This document shows positions 34,621 to 46,797 of a stretch of 64,000 nucleotides of DNA, piece after piece (positions within the stretch are counted from its first letter, which is position 1; each line of letters opens with the position of its first letter). This stretch comes from Certhia americana (taxonomy: Eukaryota; Chordata; Aves; Passeriformes; Certhiidae): the NCBI GenBank assembly GCA_018697195.1, contig CM031873.1, positions 2,558,236 to 2,622,235 on the forward strand, in the 5' to 3' direction. The notes under the pieces are model-generated. The model was not told the origin of the DNA. It did no database searches and worked only from the letters and a program-made list of their open reading frames with translations. The position numbers and the translations under genes are program-made.

Positions 34621-37149
34621 TTGGCTCTCAAAGCAAATAACTCTGCTTTCCAAATAACTTAGTTCCTCATTATTTATTTTCTGGCCTGTTGCTTCCAGGT
34701 CCTTCTTCCCTTTCCTATATTTTGTTTTCCCTGTTGCAGCTACTGGAGAAAAGAAGGAAATGACAAGAAAAGAATAGCAAGTCCCTCCCCCAAAATTTAC
34801 CTGTTCAACAGCTGTTCAACATTGTCTTTGTGTCAGATTGAGACAAAGTTCATAAGGACCAAGAACAGCAAGTGCAGGAGAAGCTCCTGATGCTGCAAGT
34901 GAGCATCTTTGGGTCCATGGCTATTTTGGGATGGATTGGCACCCACACCCTGTTCTAATGTCCCACCTGGAAACCAGGAATGGGATCCCAAAAATAGAAA
35001 TAACAGCCCAGCATAAAAAATCCACATCCCCTCTTCACCTCTTTGCTACTGAGTCTTGCTGACTGTTTAAGCTGGAAGAGACCAAATGAAGACAAATGCA
35101 CTTGATAATAATGAGTCCCCAAAACAGAAAACCTCTGGGAGTTCATGGTGCTTTCACAAAGCACGGATCTGACTGCTGTGAAATCCAGCAACAAAACTCC
35201 TTGGCTGGCAAAGAAGCAGTTTGGGTCCAGCTTTCATGGGCTGGGATGCTCAGGAGCTGCTCCCATACAGCCCCGAGTCCTCATTACCCTTTGTACCCTC
35301 ACAGCTCGCCATGGAGCATTCTCCATGGAGCATTGGACAGGAATCATGAATGCCAACCCCAAATTGCCAGCCTGGCAACACTCAGCAGAACTCAGACTTT
35401 AACGTCTACAGAGCTTTATGGAGCCCAGGCTGAGTTCTATTGACTCCAGGAGCTGCCTGGACAAAGCATCCTTTGTAAACCCCATTAAGTTCCTGCTTTA
35501 GCAAACACTTTTCCCTTCCACATTGCAATTATCTGCCAACAAAGCAGAAATGACTAGACTGACAGGATCCACTCCCAGGGCTTATAACACCCATTTCTCT
35601 GTCACAGATACCTGTCACAGCAGCACAACTGGTCTATTTTTGCAGTCTAGGAGGAGGAGCAAAGGCAAAGTTGGTGCAGGGGGAGGCTGCAGGCTGGAGG
35701 AAGAGGGGCAGGGGAAGAGATGATCTTTGGGATGATGTTCTTGCTCAGATTCTCTGCTTCACCTGCTGCTGAAGTAGCACAAAGGGTGAAGACAATGGCT
35801 GGAGATCCAGAGGTGCTGCTGCAGGCAGCGAAGGAAAGCTGGGTTTTCCTTCCCTGGGTTGTGCAACCCCAGCAGCCCTGTGCCTGTTTGCAAAGAGCTC
35901 TCATGCCAGGGGCCCAGCTGCATTCTCAGCTGGACAATTCAGCCTCAGGCTTCCAGTTCCCAAAATGATGGGAGCTGGTCATGGACAGCAACCACAGCTG
36001 GGGAATCTACAGCAGGAATGCACCTCTCACCAAGCTCCAGGGCATCCTGAGCGTCAGGTGGCTCCAGGAATGGAAGCTTCCTCTTGAATGAAAATGTGAT
36101 GCTCCAGAGGATCCCCAAGCCCCACGGATCCACCCCACATCCTTACACACCTATGTGTCCACGCTGCCACAAACACACCTGTATTGCCCCAGGAACAGAA
36201 ATACACACAGACCTGTGGGAAAAACCCCCATAGGATGGATCCCAGTGGATCCCAGCTGCCAGCATGTCTGGGGCATGCAGAGGTGGATGCAGATCTCTCC
36301 AGGCTCTGCCTGTCCTGGGGACTGAAGTCTGGCCATGGGTACAAATTTCAGCACCTGACTTCCCTTCTTGTCAGCTGTGTCAGGACCTCTGAGGTGAGAG
36401 ATGCTAGTTTGTCTTCCACAACTCAAATCCTCAGCTGTCCCCAAATTCAGTGGTGTCCTCAAGGCTGTCACCTTGCTGTCAGGATTTGGGCAGTGCCACA
36501 TGAGGCTGCCAGCTCTGCACACACCACTGTGTTGTTGCAGGGTTTTCCAGGGCACCGTGCTGTTCTCTAGCCACATCAAGAGAGCACATCCCCTCCTGCA
36601 GCCCACGTGTCCATCCTCCTTCTGCCTGAATCCTGGGGAGGATCTGATCTCAGCACTCCATCACCTCCAAAAGGCCACACAGCTCCACCACTTGGAGCAA
36701 TACTGCCTGAACCCCCCATAGGATTTATTTATAGGTGGCACAAATATCCTTACACGCTTCAGAGCAGTTGCCCCTGGGACCTGACATCCTTTTTTTCCAG
36801 TGACCCTGTGGAATTTGCCCTCTTGTATTTGCCCCTCAGATTCCCTGAGCCCCACACATTTCCCAGCAGAGCCCAGTGCTGGCTGTTCCTGTCCCAGACA
36901 CCTGCTGGCTCGGATGGGAATGAGCTGGTCACCCCCACCCTGAACCAAATGTCCTTGTGCCCTTTCCATTGCACTCACTCATCTCCAAGATGGGTGTCTG
37001 TGTTCCCTAGAAGCTCAGAGAAGACTTTTCCCAGAAGCAAAGGCTGGTCAAACCCAGGGAATCCAAACCCTGGGAGTATCCAACCTTTCTCAGGGTGTCC
37101 TGGCTCCTTTAACTTGTGGCCCAACCTAAACAGCATTTAAACACCATCT
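34621..37149. other. Intergenic sequence, nothing recognised
   Basis: Mixed GC content. The 177-codon frame at 36607-37140 has no recognised domain and ordinary noncoding composition. Confidence 0.5.
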
Positions 37150-37700
37150 TCTTGCTCCCTGCTCACTTTCTTTTTGTCACCTGCAAATTTAGATTAACAA
37201 GGAGGTTTGACAAAGTGCTACTGTATATGTTAATAAACCCATTAGTGTCGGCCCGCCTGACATATAACCTGCAGAGCCTCCAGTGTTTACTAATATGATT
37301 GTCAAAGCAGAGGAACATTACTTTTTAATGACATTTCATATCACTTCAGTTGAAGTAATATCCTGGGACACGATAATCAGAAAGCCATTTAGCCACAAAA
37401 CTATGTGCTGAATCGAGGCTGGTGCATGAAAAAATGCTCATTTTGTCAGAATTAAAACATTTGTGTTTGCTTCATAAGTTGTAAGTGCACTTGTGGAGGA
37501 GAAACATGTTGTGAAATATTTATTGGAAGCAGCCAGGCACAGGTAAATGGGGCTTCAAAATGAAATGCTGGGAAAGGTTATTATTCTAGTCGCTGTCTCT
37601 TTTGCATGTGATACATCAACTGACAATTCAAATGTATGAAATGCTTAATAAAGCAATGAGATTTTAGAACTTCTCCTTAAAGAACAGTTCTGATGTGGTA
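37150..37700. promoter_or_regulatory. Candidate conserved noncoding element
   Basis: A 550-bp AT-rich, repeat-free segment with high-complexity wording such as 'attagtgtcggcccgcctga', 'cactttttaatgacatttca'-like runs and 'tgaatcgaggctggtgcatg'. It has no coding frame and no transposon signature, and it contrasts with the repeat-derived flanks. Regulatory function is an inference from composition alone. Confidence 0.3.
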
Positions 37701-40700
37701 TGAGTGGCCATAACCAGTCCAGCTGAATTTATTGCTGCTTTCAGAGTGAGGGAATGGCTGCAAGACAGACTGAGAGGGAGTTTGATTTTATAGTGCCCCT
37801 CACATGCTCCAGGTGATTCCAAAATGCTTTATAAAGCAATGAGTGTGGTATAAAGACAGCAGTGGCACAGGGACTGCAGCCCTGCTGCTCTTAATAATGG
37901 TTCTCTGCCCAGCTTGGCTATCCAGGGCCATCTCTGAGCTCTGCACTGAGCTTTAGAGACAGCAGATTGAGGAGCAAAGGATGATCATCCAGGGGAAATC
38001 AAACTGGGAAACTCCCTGAAACATCCTCAGAGCTTCACCGGAGTCATTAAATAAGACAAAGAAATTATCCTGGTTTAGACAAAGATACATGAATTAACAA
38101 TAAATTAATAATTTCTCCTTTTTTTGAAATAAAGAACCAAGGGGTTCCCTCTTTCAATCTGGTCAGAACAACCGTTCTGATAGAAATCAGCAATGATTTA
38201 GTTCAAGCCTCCTGTTGGATGGTGGATAGAGCTGATTAAAGCTATGCATGTACCCCTAATAGGAGCAGGATGCCTTTCTGTCATTACTATTAATTATTCT
38301 ACTGTGATTACTATCTGTTCATCCATTCCTCTTTCCAGCACCCCAGCACTGGCCACTTATGTATGGATATAAATTCCTACCACCTTTTTGTTCCAGGTCT
38401 TCCAGACAGGGATAAAAAAAACAAACCAAAAAACACTGGAAACCAGACCAAACCCCTGAATTTACAGGATTTCTTAATAGGATGTGTGAGAGTGTGAGTG
38501 TGTCTGTGTGTGAGAAAGTGGTGGGAGATATGTGGGTGTGACATACGTGGGAGCATTTGGCTGTGACAAATGCACAAAGGGACGGTTAAGCCAAAAAAAA
38601 AAAAAGAAAAGGGAGACTTTGTGTTTTATGTTGGACCCACTGGGCTCTTACAACCTCCCCCTGCTACAGAAGCATTTGGGTCTGAGTCCCTGGGAGCCCC
38701 CCTCCCACTCTGACAAGCACATCCCTACCTGGGAGCCAAGTTTGCTTGGATTCTTGGCCACTGGCCCCGAGACAGTCAGAAATTTTCCTTCTCCAAATAA
38801 TTAGACTGTGATAAGAGGAAACAAAGGGCCCTCGGAGCAGTGAGGGCTGCAATAAGAGATGAATTATTAGGCCAAGATGGAAATCTCTGTTGATAAATGA
38901 CTGGCCCCAAGCAAGGAAGGACTCAGCAAAACACAACGACATCCTTGTTGTGACACAAAGAAGGGGAAGGAGCAACCTTGTAAGGCACAACAAAGACTCT
39001 GTGCTGCCGCCTTGACCAATTGATAAATCAAGTGATTATTAACCAGTACTTTTACCTCTTTCTTTGTATCAATTACAGCCTCTCAATGTGGTGTGCAGGA
39101 TGTTGCATCCTGGTTTGAAACCATGGAGAGGTCCCTGACAAATACCACCATGGGGAAGGAGGGTAGAGTGAAGCTGCAGACAGATCCCAAGGGATGTTGG
39201 TGCCAAAATCTGGTGGATCCTCACAGCACCTCGAAGTTCACACTCCAGCACTGAGACACAGCAGTCTGGGAATGAAAAAAAAGGAGGGAGAACCAGGTCT
39301 TCCCCTTTCTCCCCTTCTGTGGGAGTCTGGTTCAGCAGGGTGGGCGATTCCTCATCCTCCAAGTGGAAGAGCTGCCATTTATTAATGCCCAATTCCTGGG
39401 ATTTTTAAATCCTAGTTCAGAGCCATGGAAACATGCTCTGGTGTCACTGAAAAATAAACCTGACAATGAGGCATTGGGTAAAGCACTGTAAGCAGCAGGT
39501 TTTAACATTGCAGCTACTCCTGGGCTTTGGGAGGGGAGGGTCAGAATGTTTTTATGCCAACAAGGTGCAATAAGAACCCTGAGTCCTCTGTGGATTGGTA
39601 CCCAGCCACAATCAGTGACACTGTTGGAGCTCCCTGAAGCCTGGAATGCATTTATCCCTGGGGACTGGCACTTTGGGGCCTCTGGCACCACTATTTTTAG
39701 TGGAAAAATTAAGTAGAAACAACTAGCAGAATGTACACTGAAATGGCTTGATCTGGAAATGCTAAACCTCTTTCTTTCTTGATCCTCCAGAAACCACTAC
39801 CCAAAAATACCTCTCCATCTAATGAGATTAGCAAGGTACTATGCTAGATCTTTATTAGTTAACGCTGACCATACTGCAAAACTCAGCCTGAATTGTAATG
39901 AGCCAACTGCCAGAGTGAGGAGTGCAGCCAGCAAGCAGATTTATTCCAAATGGGTCTCTGCCTGAGGGAATATGCTTCCTTCTCTTTAACTCCCTGGAAA
40001 CTGGTAGCCAAAGTTCATCTCTCCTTGCCTGTGGTACCACTGCTTCCTGCTCACACTGGCCTTACATGGGCTTAATTCCACTGCTGTGGTGATTTGCATG
40101 AACACAAGGTAACAGAGAAATGAATTTATTTGCTCTGATGGCTCTCAGCAGGATTTAGCATTGAGGACAACTATACATGGCAAGTCCTGACTTCTCTGCT
40201 TTACTTTACTGGCAGATTGGAGAGACCAAAATATCAAATATTAATACTGTTGGGGGTTGTTATCAGCAGTACTTATTTTTACAGCCATCTTCTGCCCTCC
40301 AACAAGTTAGTTTGGATCCCAATGTTGTATTTTGTAAAATGGGGGCAGGGAGGAACAAGTGAGAGAGACAGAAGTCCTATTATCAAACAAACAATGCTGG
40401 CCTATCCTTAACACGTTGATGTGGCCCATCAGAAATCTCTCAGGAGATCACATGGCTTTTCCAAGTCATGTCCAGAACTTCCTTTTAAAGATCTCAGGAG
40501 GAGCAGCACGTGCCTTGGGGAAGGAGCAGAGAAAAGCCAAAGCATGGCCATGGAAGAGCATTTCACTGCAAACAAGCTTCTTGCTTTGGAGCAGAAATGG
40601 AAAACTGAAGAGATCTGGTTTCCATCAGCCCCTTATTTATAGCACAGCTTTCACACCATGGATTATATCCATCCATGCTTGCTCTTTCAGGCTCTCTCAG

Positions 40701-42626
40701 TGCTCTGCTGCTCTGCCTCCTCACCTGAGCCATGAATCTGTATGTTTCACCCTGCCATGGCCAGGCTGTTCACGTCTCCTTTAGCTCTGTGCTCACTGAA
40801 TGTTCTGTGCAGAGCTTGGCTGCTCCTGTAAAGGGGGTTTGCAAGCAGAGTATCTCCAGAACATCCTTCCGAGCCTTGGTGAGGTGAACACAGACTGGTT
40901 TATCAGCTATGCACAAGGGAGACATCTCCTGGAGCCTTTGATTTGTGGGCCCCAGAGGACAAACTCCCTCTCTACAGCTGGATCAGTTGAAGACTGGCAT
41001 GGAGGAGAGCACAGGCTGGTGGAGCAGCCAGGCACTCTGCTCTGCTGCTGCACTCTGACAGCAAGGATTTCACATCAAGTCCCACCCAACTGCAAAACCT
41101 CCTGTGCTCAAACCATTCCAGACAGCAGAGCTCTCAAGCTGGACCTGAAACCAGCTCCTGCCCAGCACAATTGCTGAGGGAATCTGCAGCCCATGCTCAT
41201 GCTGATTACTCACACAGAGCAGAGAGAGGGTGGTAGGTCCCATCTGGCATGCCTGGAGTCATCCAACACTGTTCTAAGCACTGAGGTTCAACAATGGCTG
41301 TTTGGTCTCTGCTGTTGATTGAGTGGGATTTGTTGTCCATAATAAAACTCCTGGCACATGATCAGTCACTATGTATAAACCCAAATTACACCACAAACAG
41401 CCACAGTACTGTAAAACAGCTCTAAAACACCATTAAAATAGGGGCCATCCCAAGCCCAGGCATTCTGAAGAGCCACAAGAAATCTGGCAGTGCTGTCCAG
41501 GTCCCCCTCAAGGAGACTTGCAGGTGGAGAACATGGCTGATGGTTGTCCTTGAAAGTTCCTGGCCAATGTCTGAATCCCAGCACAAAGGTTGGGACAATT
41601 TCTTAGGTACCTAGAACCAAACAACAGAACATGACACAGCTCTCTGTCCTTGAGGACACATATAAACAGCATCAAACTGTCTAACTCTGCTGGATTTGAC
41701 TGGCAAGGCAGCTTATGGGCCTACATCACCAGCATGTTTTCCTCCCAAACCCACAGAAATAAAACTGACACAAGCCCAGACCTCTCAGTCATACCAGTGG
41801 CTCCATAAATCACCTTCTGGACACTGGCACCTTAAATCAGTGTTGACTTACAAAAAAAAAAAAAAAAAAAAAAAAAAAATGTTTAAGAAAGAGCTTTGAC
41901 TGAGCAAGATATCCTCAGGAGAGGAGGTGGCAGGTTTGATCTTCTGCTACACCTGTTGCTGGTTCAATTTAGGGGAGATGGGTCTTAGGTCCTTTTTCTG
42001 GAATTTGAGGGCTTTATTCAGGTGTCTAAATGCAGATGGCTGCACCTAGTGCCTCTGCAGACGTGACACAGTTCCACACAGAAGTCTCATGATGGGCTTA
42101 TTGGGCAACCAAGGAGTATCCAAGCAGAAATTCAGGAGGAAAATTAATGTACAGATTGAGGGTTGTGGGGAGCAGAGCTGAGCTGCTCACACTGAGATAC
42201 TGAAGGTGCTTAATAATTTAGCTTATCAAAAGGAGAGGAAGAAGTATCTTATTAAAGATGAAGAGCACTTACTAAAGACTAGATTTCTTATAACAGAACT
42301 CTCTTTAATTTAACAGACAAAGCCACATCAATATCCAATGGCTGGAACCAAAATTAGACAAATTCAGACTGCAAAGAAAGTGCCAGCCTGTAATTGAAAG
42401 AGTAATGAGCCATTGGAATTACTCACCCTGGGCTGTGATGAATTCCCCACCATCTGAGTGGATGCTCTTCTAAAAAGCAGACACATATTTCTGTGTTTGG
42501 GAAATAATGGTAAAGCCTTTCCAGCTTGCATGAGTGTTTTGTGCTGTAAAACACAAACAAAAGAAGTATCAAACTGCTCAGTTACAGACAGAGGAGGAAA
42601 GCAGAGGGAGTGACAGACAGTGACAG
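37701..42626. other. Intergenic sequence with minor low-complexity tracts
   Basis: GT-rich low complexity at about 38480-38540, A12 near 38595 and A28 at 41852-41879. No gene or further transposon was recognised in nearly 5 kb. Confidence 0.5.
41852..41879. repeat. Poly(A) tract, 28 nt
   Basis: Uninterrupted A run after 'tgttgacttac'. Confidence 0.93.
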
Positions 42627-43073
42627 TGATACCTGGAGAGGCTCCCTGGAACAGAGTCTGGACAGAGTTAAAGGAATCAATCAGGGATTTATTAAAAGCC
42701 CTTCAAAGGATGCACCTTGGGCAGGGCAAGAGCCCAGCCAGGGCTGCACCCAAGATGGAGCCAAGGTGGAGCCGAGTCAGGAGTTTCACCCTTTGATCAC
42801 TTTGGGTCCATTTCCACCTTGGCCTTCATTGTGCAATTCCAGCTCCAGGTTCTGCAGTCCCACCCTGCCAGCTTGCTCTCCTCACTTCTCTGCTGGTTGC
42901 ACTTTTTGGGGCTGAGGCTGCAGCTTTGGTGTCCTTGGTTGTGGGGCTGCCAAAGGATTGTTGTGTGTGCCTGAGCTGTGAGCAGAGCTCACTGACACTT
43001 TGTGTGGGGTTCAGAGTCACACCCCAGTGCAGGGCAGAACCTGAAAATATAAAAGCTAAAACTGAAGGCATCA
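42627..43073 (-). mobile_element. Solo LTR, family A (copy 3)
   Basis: On the minus strand from TGATGCCTTCAGTTTTAGCT to CTCTCCAGGTATCA, a full TG...CA element of 447 bp, nearly identical to 29085-29522. AATAAATCCCTGATTGATTC lies in the R position. No exact target duplication is visible at the edges (CCTG against CTGT on the minus strand). Confidence 0.9.
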
Positions 43074-43857
43074 CAGGTGGAGGAGACATGGAGTAACTGC
43101 TCAAACATGTGAATAGTTCCCTAAACAGGATGATGATGATAACTACAGGCTGATAGGGGCTCAGTATTTATATCTCCTTAGCCAGTCAGACTCTAAACTC
43201 TATCAGAGCTAGGAGAGCTCTGTTCTCCCCTGAGCACATTGGAGGAGGCTGTGATTTATCCTGGGGCATGGGGGCAAGTGGCTGATCCTCCAGAGGCTCA
43301 GTAACACAGACCATCTGCGCGCCCACTGTGAGGCAGCTTCTTCCCATCCCTTTTTTCTTTCCATGTAGGACCAGGAGCAGCCCAGATCTGCAAGGAAGTG
43401 CAATTTTAAGCAGGGCTGACGTGCCTCTGTGCCAGTGTGGGACAGATTAGAATTAGTTTTTGCTAATTTGCTCCACATGGAGCTTTCAGTTTGAATTCTG
43501 TCTCCTGAATCAACAGGCAGACCACCCTCTTTGTATCCTGACTGCTGTATTTCCCAAAGTGAGGGAAGAATTTCTTATCTATCCTGTGTTTCCTGTGATG
43601 CAGGCAGTGCCATACCCACCGCTCCCAGGAAAGGGGTTTGTATCCAGCTTCCTCAAACCTCACAGCTGAACCAAACTTTGGCAATCATTTCAGAAAACAG
43701 TCAAATCTGAAGTTTGGAAGCAGGAAGGATGCACAGGCTAGTGATTGTAACTTCCTGATTTTTTTTTGATTATTTGTTTGTTTCTGCATGAATCCCAGAT
43801 TGTCCTGTTCAGGAGGCAATTCTTAGTAACCTTGCTGCTCTTCTTAACAGGGAACCC
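43074..43857. other. Intergenic spacer between two family A LTR pieces
   Basis: No coding or repeat feature recognised. Confidence 0.5.
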
Positions 43858-43995
43858 TTGGGTGCATCTTGGGTGCAGCCCTGGCTGAGCTCTTGCCCTG
43901 CCCAAGGTGTATCCTTTGAAGGGCTTTTAATAAATCCCTGCTTTATTCCTTTAACTCTGTCCAGACTCTGTTCCAGGAAGCCTCTCAAGGCATCA
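43858..43995 (+). mobile_element. LTR family A, 3' fragment (copy 4)
   Basis: 138 bp matching the 3' third of the family: 'gcatcttgggtgcagccctg', 'ttttaataaatccctgcttt', 'actctgttccaggaagcctc' and the end AAGGCATCA. The 5' two thirds are missing. It is inverted relative to copy 3, less than 800 bp away. Confidence 0.88.
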
Positions 43996-46739
43996 CCTGA
44001 GGAGAAGGTCTGGAGGTCTGGAGCCCATTTCCAGCAGCCAGCAGAGCCCTGGTTTTCTTTAGTTGACACAAACAGAGTTTGTCAGCCTGTGTATTCTCAA
44101 TTTCTGCCTGGTTTAAAGTTGCTGCCGATCCTTGGGAGCAGCTCAGCAGCTGGAAAGGGAGAACTTGCAGCCCACCCCACAAAAGTTCTCATTCAGCTGC
44201 CCCTGGTCCTGCCCAACAAGAACATCCTCTGTGCAGAGGCCTTCAGGACACATCCTTGGTCCCTGCCTGGGAGGGGGGAAGTCACACTTGTGGTGACTCC
44301 TGTGGAAGGCAGAGCCAAAATGCGTCTGCTCATTTTCTTCTGCAGACAGAAAACTGAAGAAACATCCAGCTGGTCCAAAATAAATATGTTTGGCATTATT
44401 CCTCCTTCTTCATTGGCACATTCACACACTGGAACTGAAAACAGGCCTGAGCTTTATTTACACTAAAGTCTATTTCCATCACTTTGGCAGTAGGAAGGAG
44501 CTTAGTCGTGGTAGATATTGTATTTTCTTTTCAACATGTGTAAATGAGGATCAGGCTTTTACATGGCTTAAAATAGATGTAAATGACCCTTTCTGCTGTC
44601 AAAACAGTGTTGAAAGGCCTTTCTACAATTAAGAAATCAGCCCCATTATGCTTTTATATCATGCTCCATTCATCTAGTTTTAGTATCCCAGCCCTGGGCA
44701 ATTCCTCTTGACCTTGGCAATCTGTCCTGAGATTTTACACAGCCTGGGACTGAAAACAGGGGGCTGAGGAAGGTGCCTGAGCTCAGTCAGAAACTCATCA
44801 AAGCCTTCAATCTAAACTGAGCTTGAAGATCGACCTGAAAGGCTCCCCGTCCCCAAAGGGCATCTGAGATAGGTTTATTCTGTCTATTAGTTGCTCTGAT
44901 GACTCCTTTTAAAAATTTGTATTTTTTACTCATCCTTACAAGACCATGAAAGGAGAAAAAGAGGCAGAGAGAGAATAACAAGACATGCTGGGCTGCCACC
45001 AGGGTTTAGATGGCTCACAGATGGACTTGCCATGCCTCCTCTTCAGACCCAGGAGAATCCACCACCACATATTGTGGGGATTGAGAGACATGGGCCATGC
45101 CATGCAAGTAAAATCAGTTTTTTTACACTAATAATTCATATTTACGGTTCTCTAAGTTCTGCACAATTTTTTCTACTCGGACTCTTTTGTTCTTGTTTCT
45201 TTAGTAACACAACTGTTTTGGTTATCAAGTCATTGGACATTGTTAAGTAGACTTTGGGCATATGTCTGCCCAAACCTGTGGTTTTGCTCAGTTTCCAGTT
45301 TGCTCTGTGCACATCAAAGGCCACACAGGTGAGAAGGGAACTGGCCTTCTTGAATCTCTACTATCAGGTGCATTAATTTTCCTTGAAGGGGGGTACTGTG
45401 ATCACCCAGTCAATTAACAAACTGCTGTGTGAGCTAGCTGAGTTTTTGGTTGTTAAGATTGGGGATACAATACCCATCCCTCCTGCCTGTTTAATGCAGA
45501 GGAAATCCACTAGCCAGCAAAAGCTGAGCAGGGAACAAACCCCAGAAAAACTAGGAAGATCCCTCTGGCTAAGGCAGCCCGTGTCCTTAGGCTCAGCCCT
45601 GAAGGGAGTGTCTCCAGGTACCTCAGGCATGCAGAATTTTACTTTTCCTCCTTTTTTGTTACAATGTATAGCAAGCAAATTCCTAGGGAGACCTTAAAAC
45701 AAGGTGATGTATTTCCATACTGGTGTCTTTTGCCAGGGAGAAGCTCTGGGGCCAGGGAGGGGATGGCAATTGCACTGATTGATGACTGTGGGTGCCCCTG
45801 GCTGCCCAAACTGCCTTCTGCCCTTTCAGCTCTTGCTGATGGTGTGGACTGCTGCAAGAGAGGGGCTTCCATTCTGCACTGCTAAATCCAGATGCCATCC
45901 ACCTTACTGCTCCACCAAAAAATGTCTGTGGATAGACTGCACTGTTTCTTTGGAGTGGGGACACCCTGACAGTCACCAGTGCCACCACCCCTGATTGACA
46001 GCGAGTGACACTCAGCCCAGCTGGAAAAGGTTTGGGATTTGGAATCCCTCAGCTACTGGGACTTGCTGAGGCTGTGTCAGCCAGTTCCACCCCCAAACCA
46101 GGGCCACTCTGTGGGCACTGCCCAGCCCAGCACCCTCTGGACAACCCAGCTGAAGGGCAGAACATTTACTCTCATTTTCTGTTCCTTTCAGGAGAATGCA
46201 TGAGGGATTGTCAACACTTTCCCTACCCCCTCTCCTCTTTTCCTACGTAAAATAATCCTCTCTCCAGCTTTGCCTGATGAATGCTGCTTTGCAGCTTTGC
46301 TCCAGGAGCAGTTGCAGTTGGAAACACCCAGACAAATCTTATCCAAGAGTTTATGAGGCATAGCTCAGAGGCACCCTGAAAACTGCAGCATGCTACCTAG
46401 AGTGCTGCAGATTATTATTACTTTTTTTAATCTTGGTATAGTTCTGGGTAAGGTTTTAATTGGGCATAGTATTTCAAAGCCAAGGAGCAGGATCTATGCA
46501 AAGCTGGACGGTTTCTATATTAATTGACCATCAAATCCTTCCCCTTTGCATCTGCATTTTATTATTAGAAAATGTAAAGCAGTTTATAGGGCTTTTAACC
46601 TCTTCAAGCAAACACTCTGTGGAAGTTATGCTGCTGCAGGGACCATATTAGCTTTATAGACTTCATTTCTAATCCAAGGAGGGGGGAAAAATGGAGAAGA
46701 GACAGAGCAAATGAATGATTTTTGATGGTATAAATTCAG
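43996..46739. other. Intergenic sequence, nothing recognised
   Basis: The 202-codon frame at 43858-44466 begins in the LTR fragment and runs into anonymous sequence, so it is not a gene candidate. No other feature. Confidence 0.5.
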
Positions 46740-46797
46740 CTGGTGTAAATCAGCACAACTCCATTAACTTTGGTAGAGTTATGCTGATTTATGCCAG
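46740..46797. repeat. 58-bp imperfect palindrome (foldback element)
   Basis: Left arm CTGGTGTAAATCAGCACAAC followed by TCCAT; right arm, reversed, CTGGCATAAATCAGCATAAC followed by TCTAC. About 25-bp arms with four or five mismatches and a loop of about 8 bp. The wording resembles a foldback repeat that I remember as common in sauropsid genomes, but I cannot name it with certainty. Confidence 0.75.

Noticed and set aside
36607..37140. 177-codon plus-strand ORF
   Set aside because: No domain or signal recognised; length is within chance for GC-moderate DNA over 64 kb.
43858..44466. 202-codon plus-strand ORF
   Set aside because: Starts in a truncated LTR fragment and continues into anonymous DNA.
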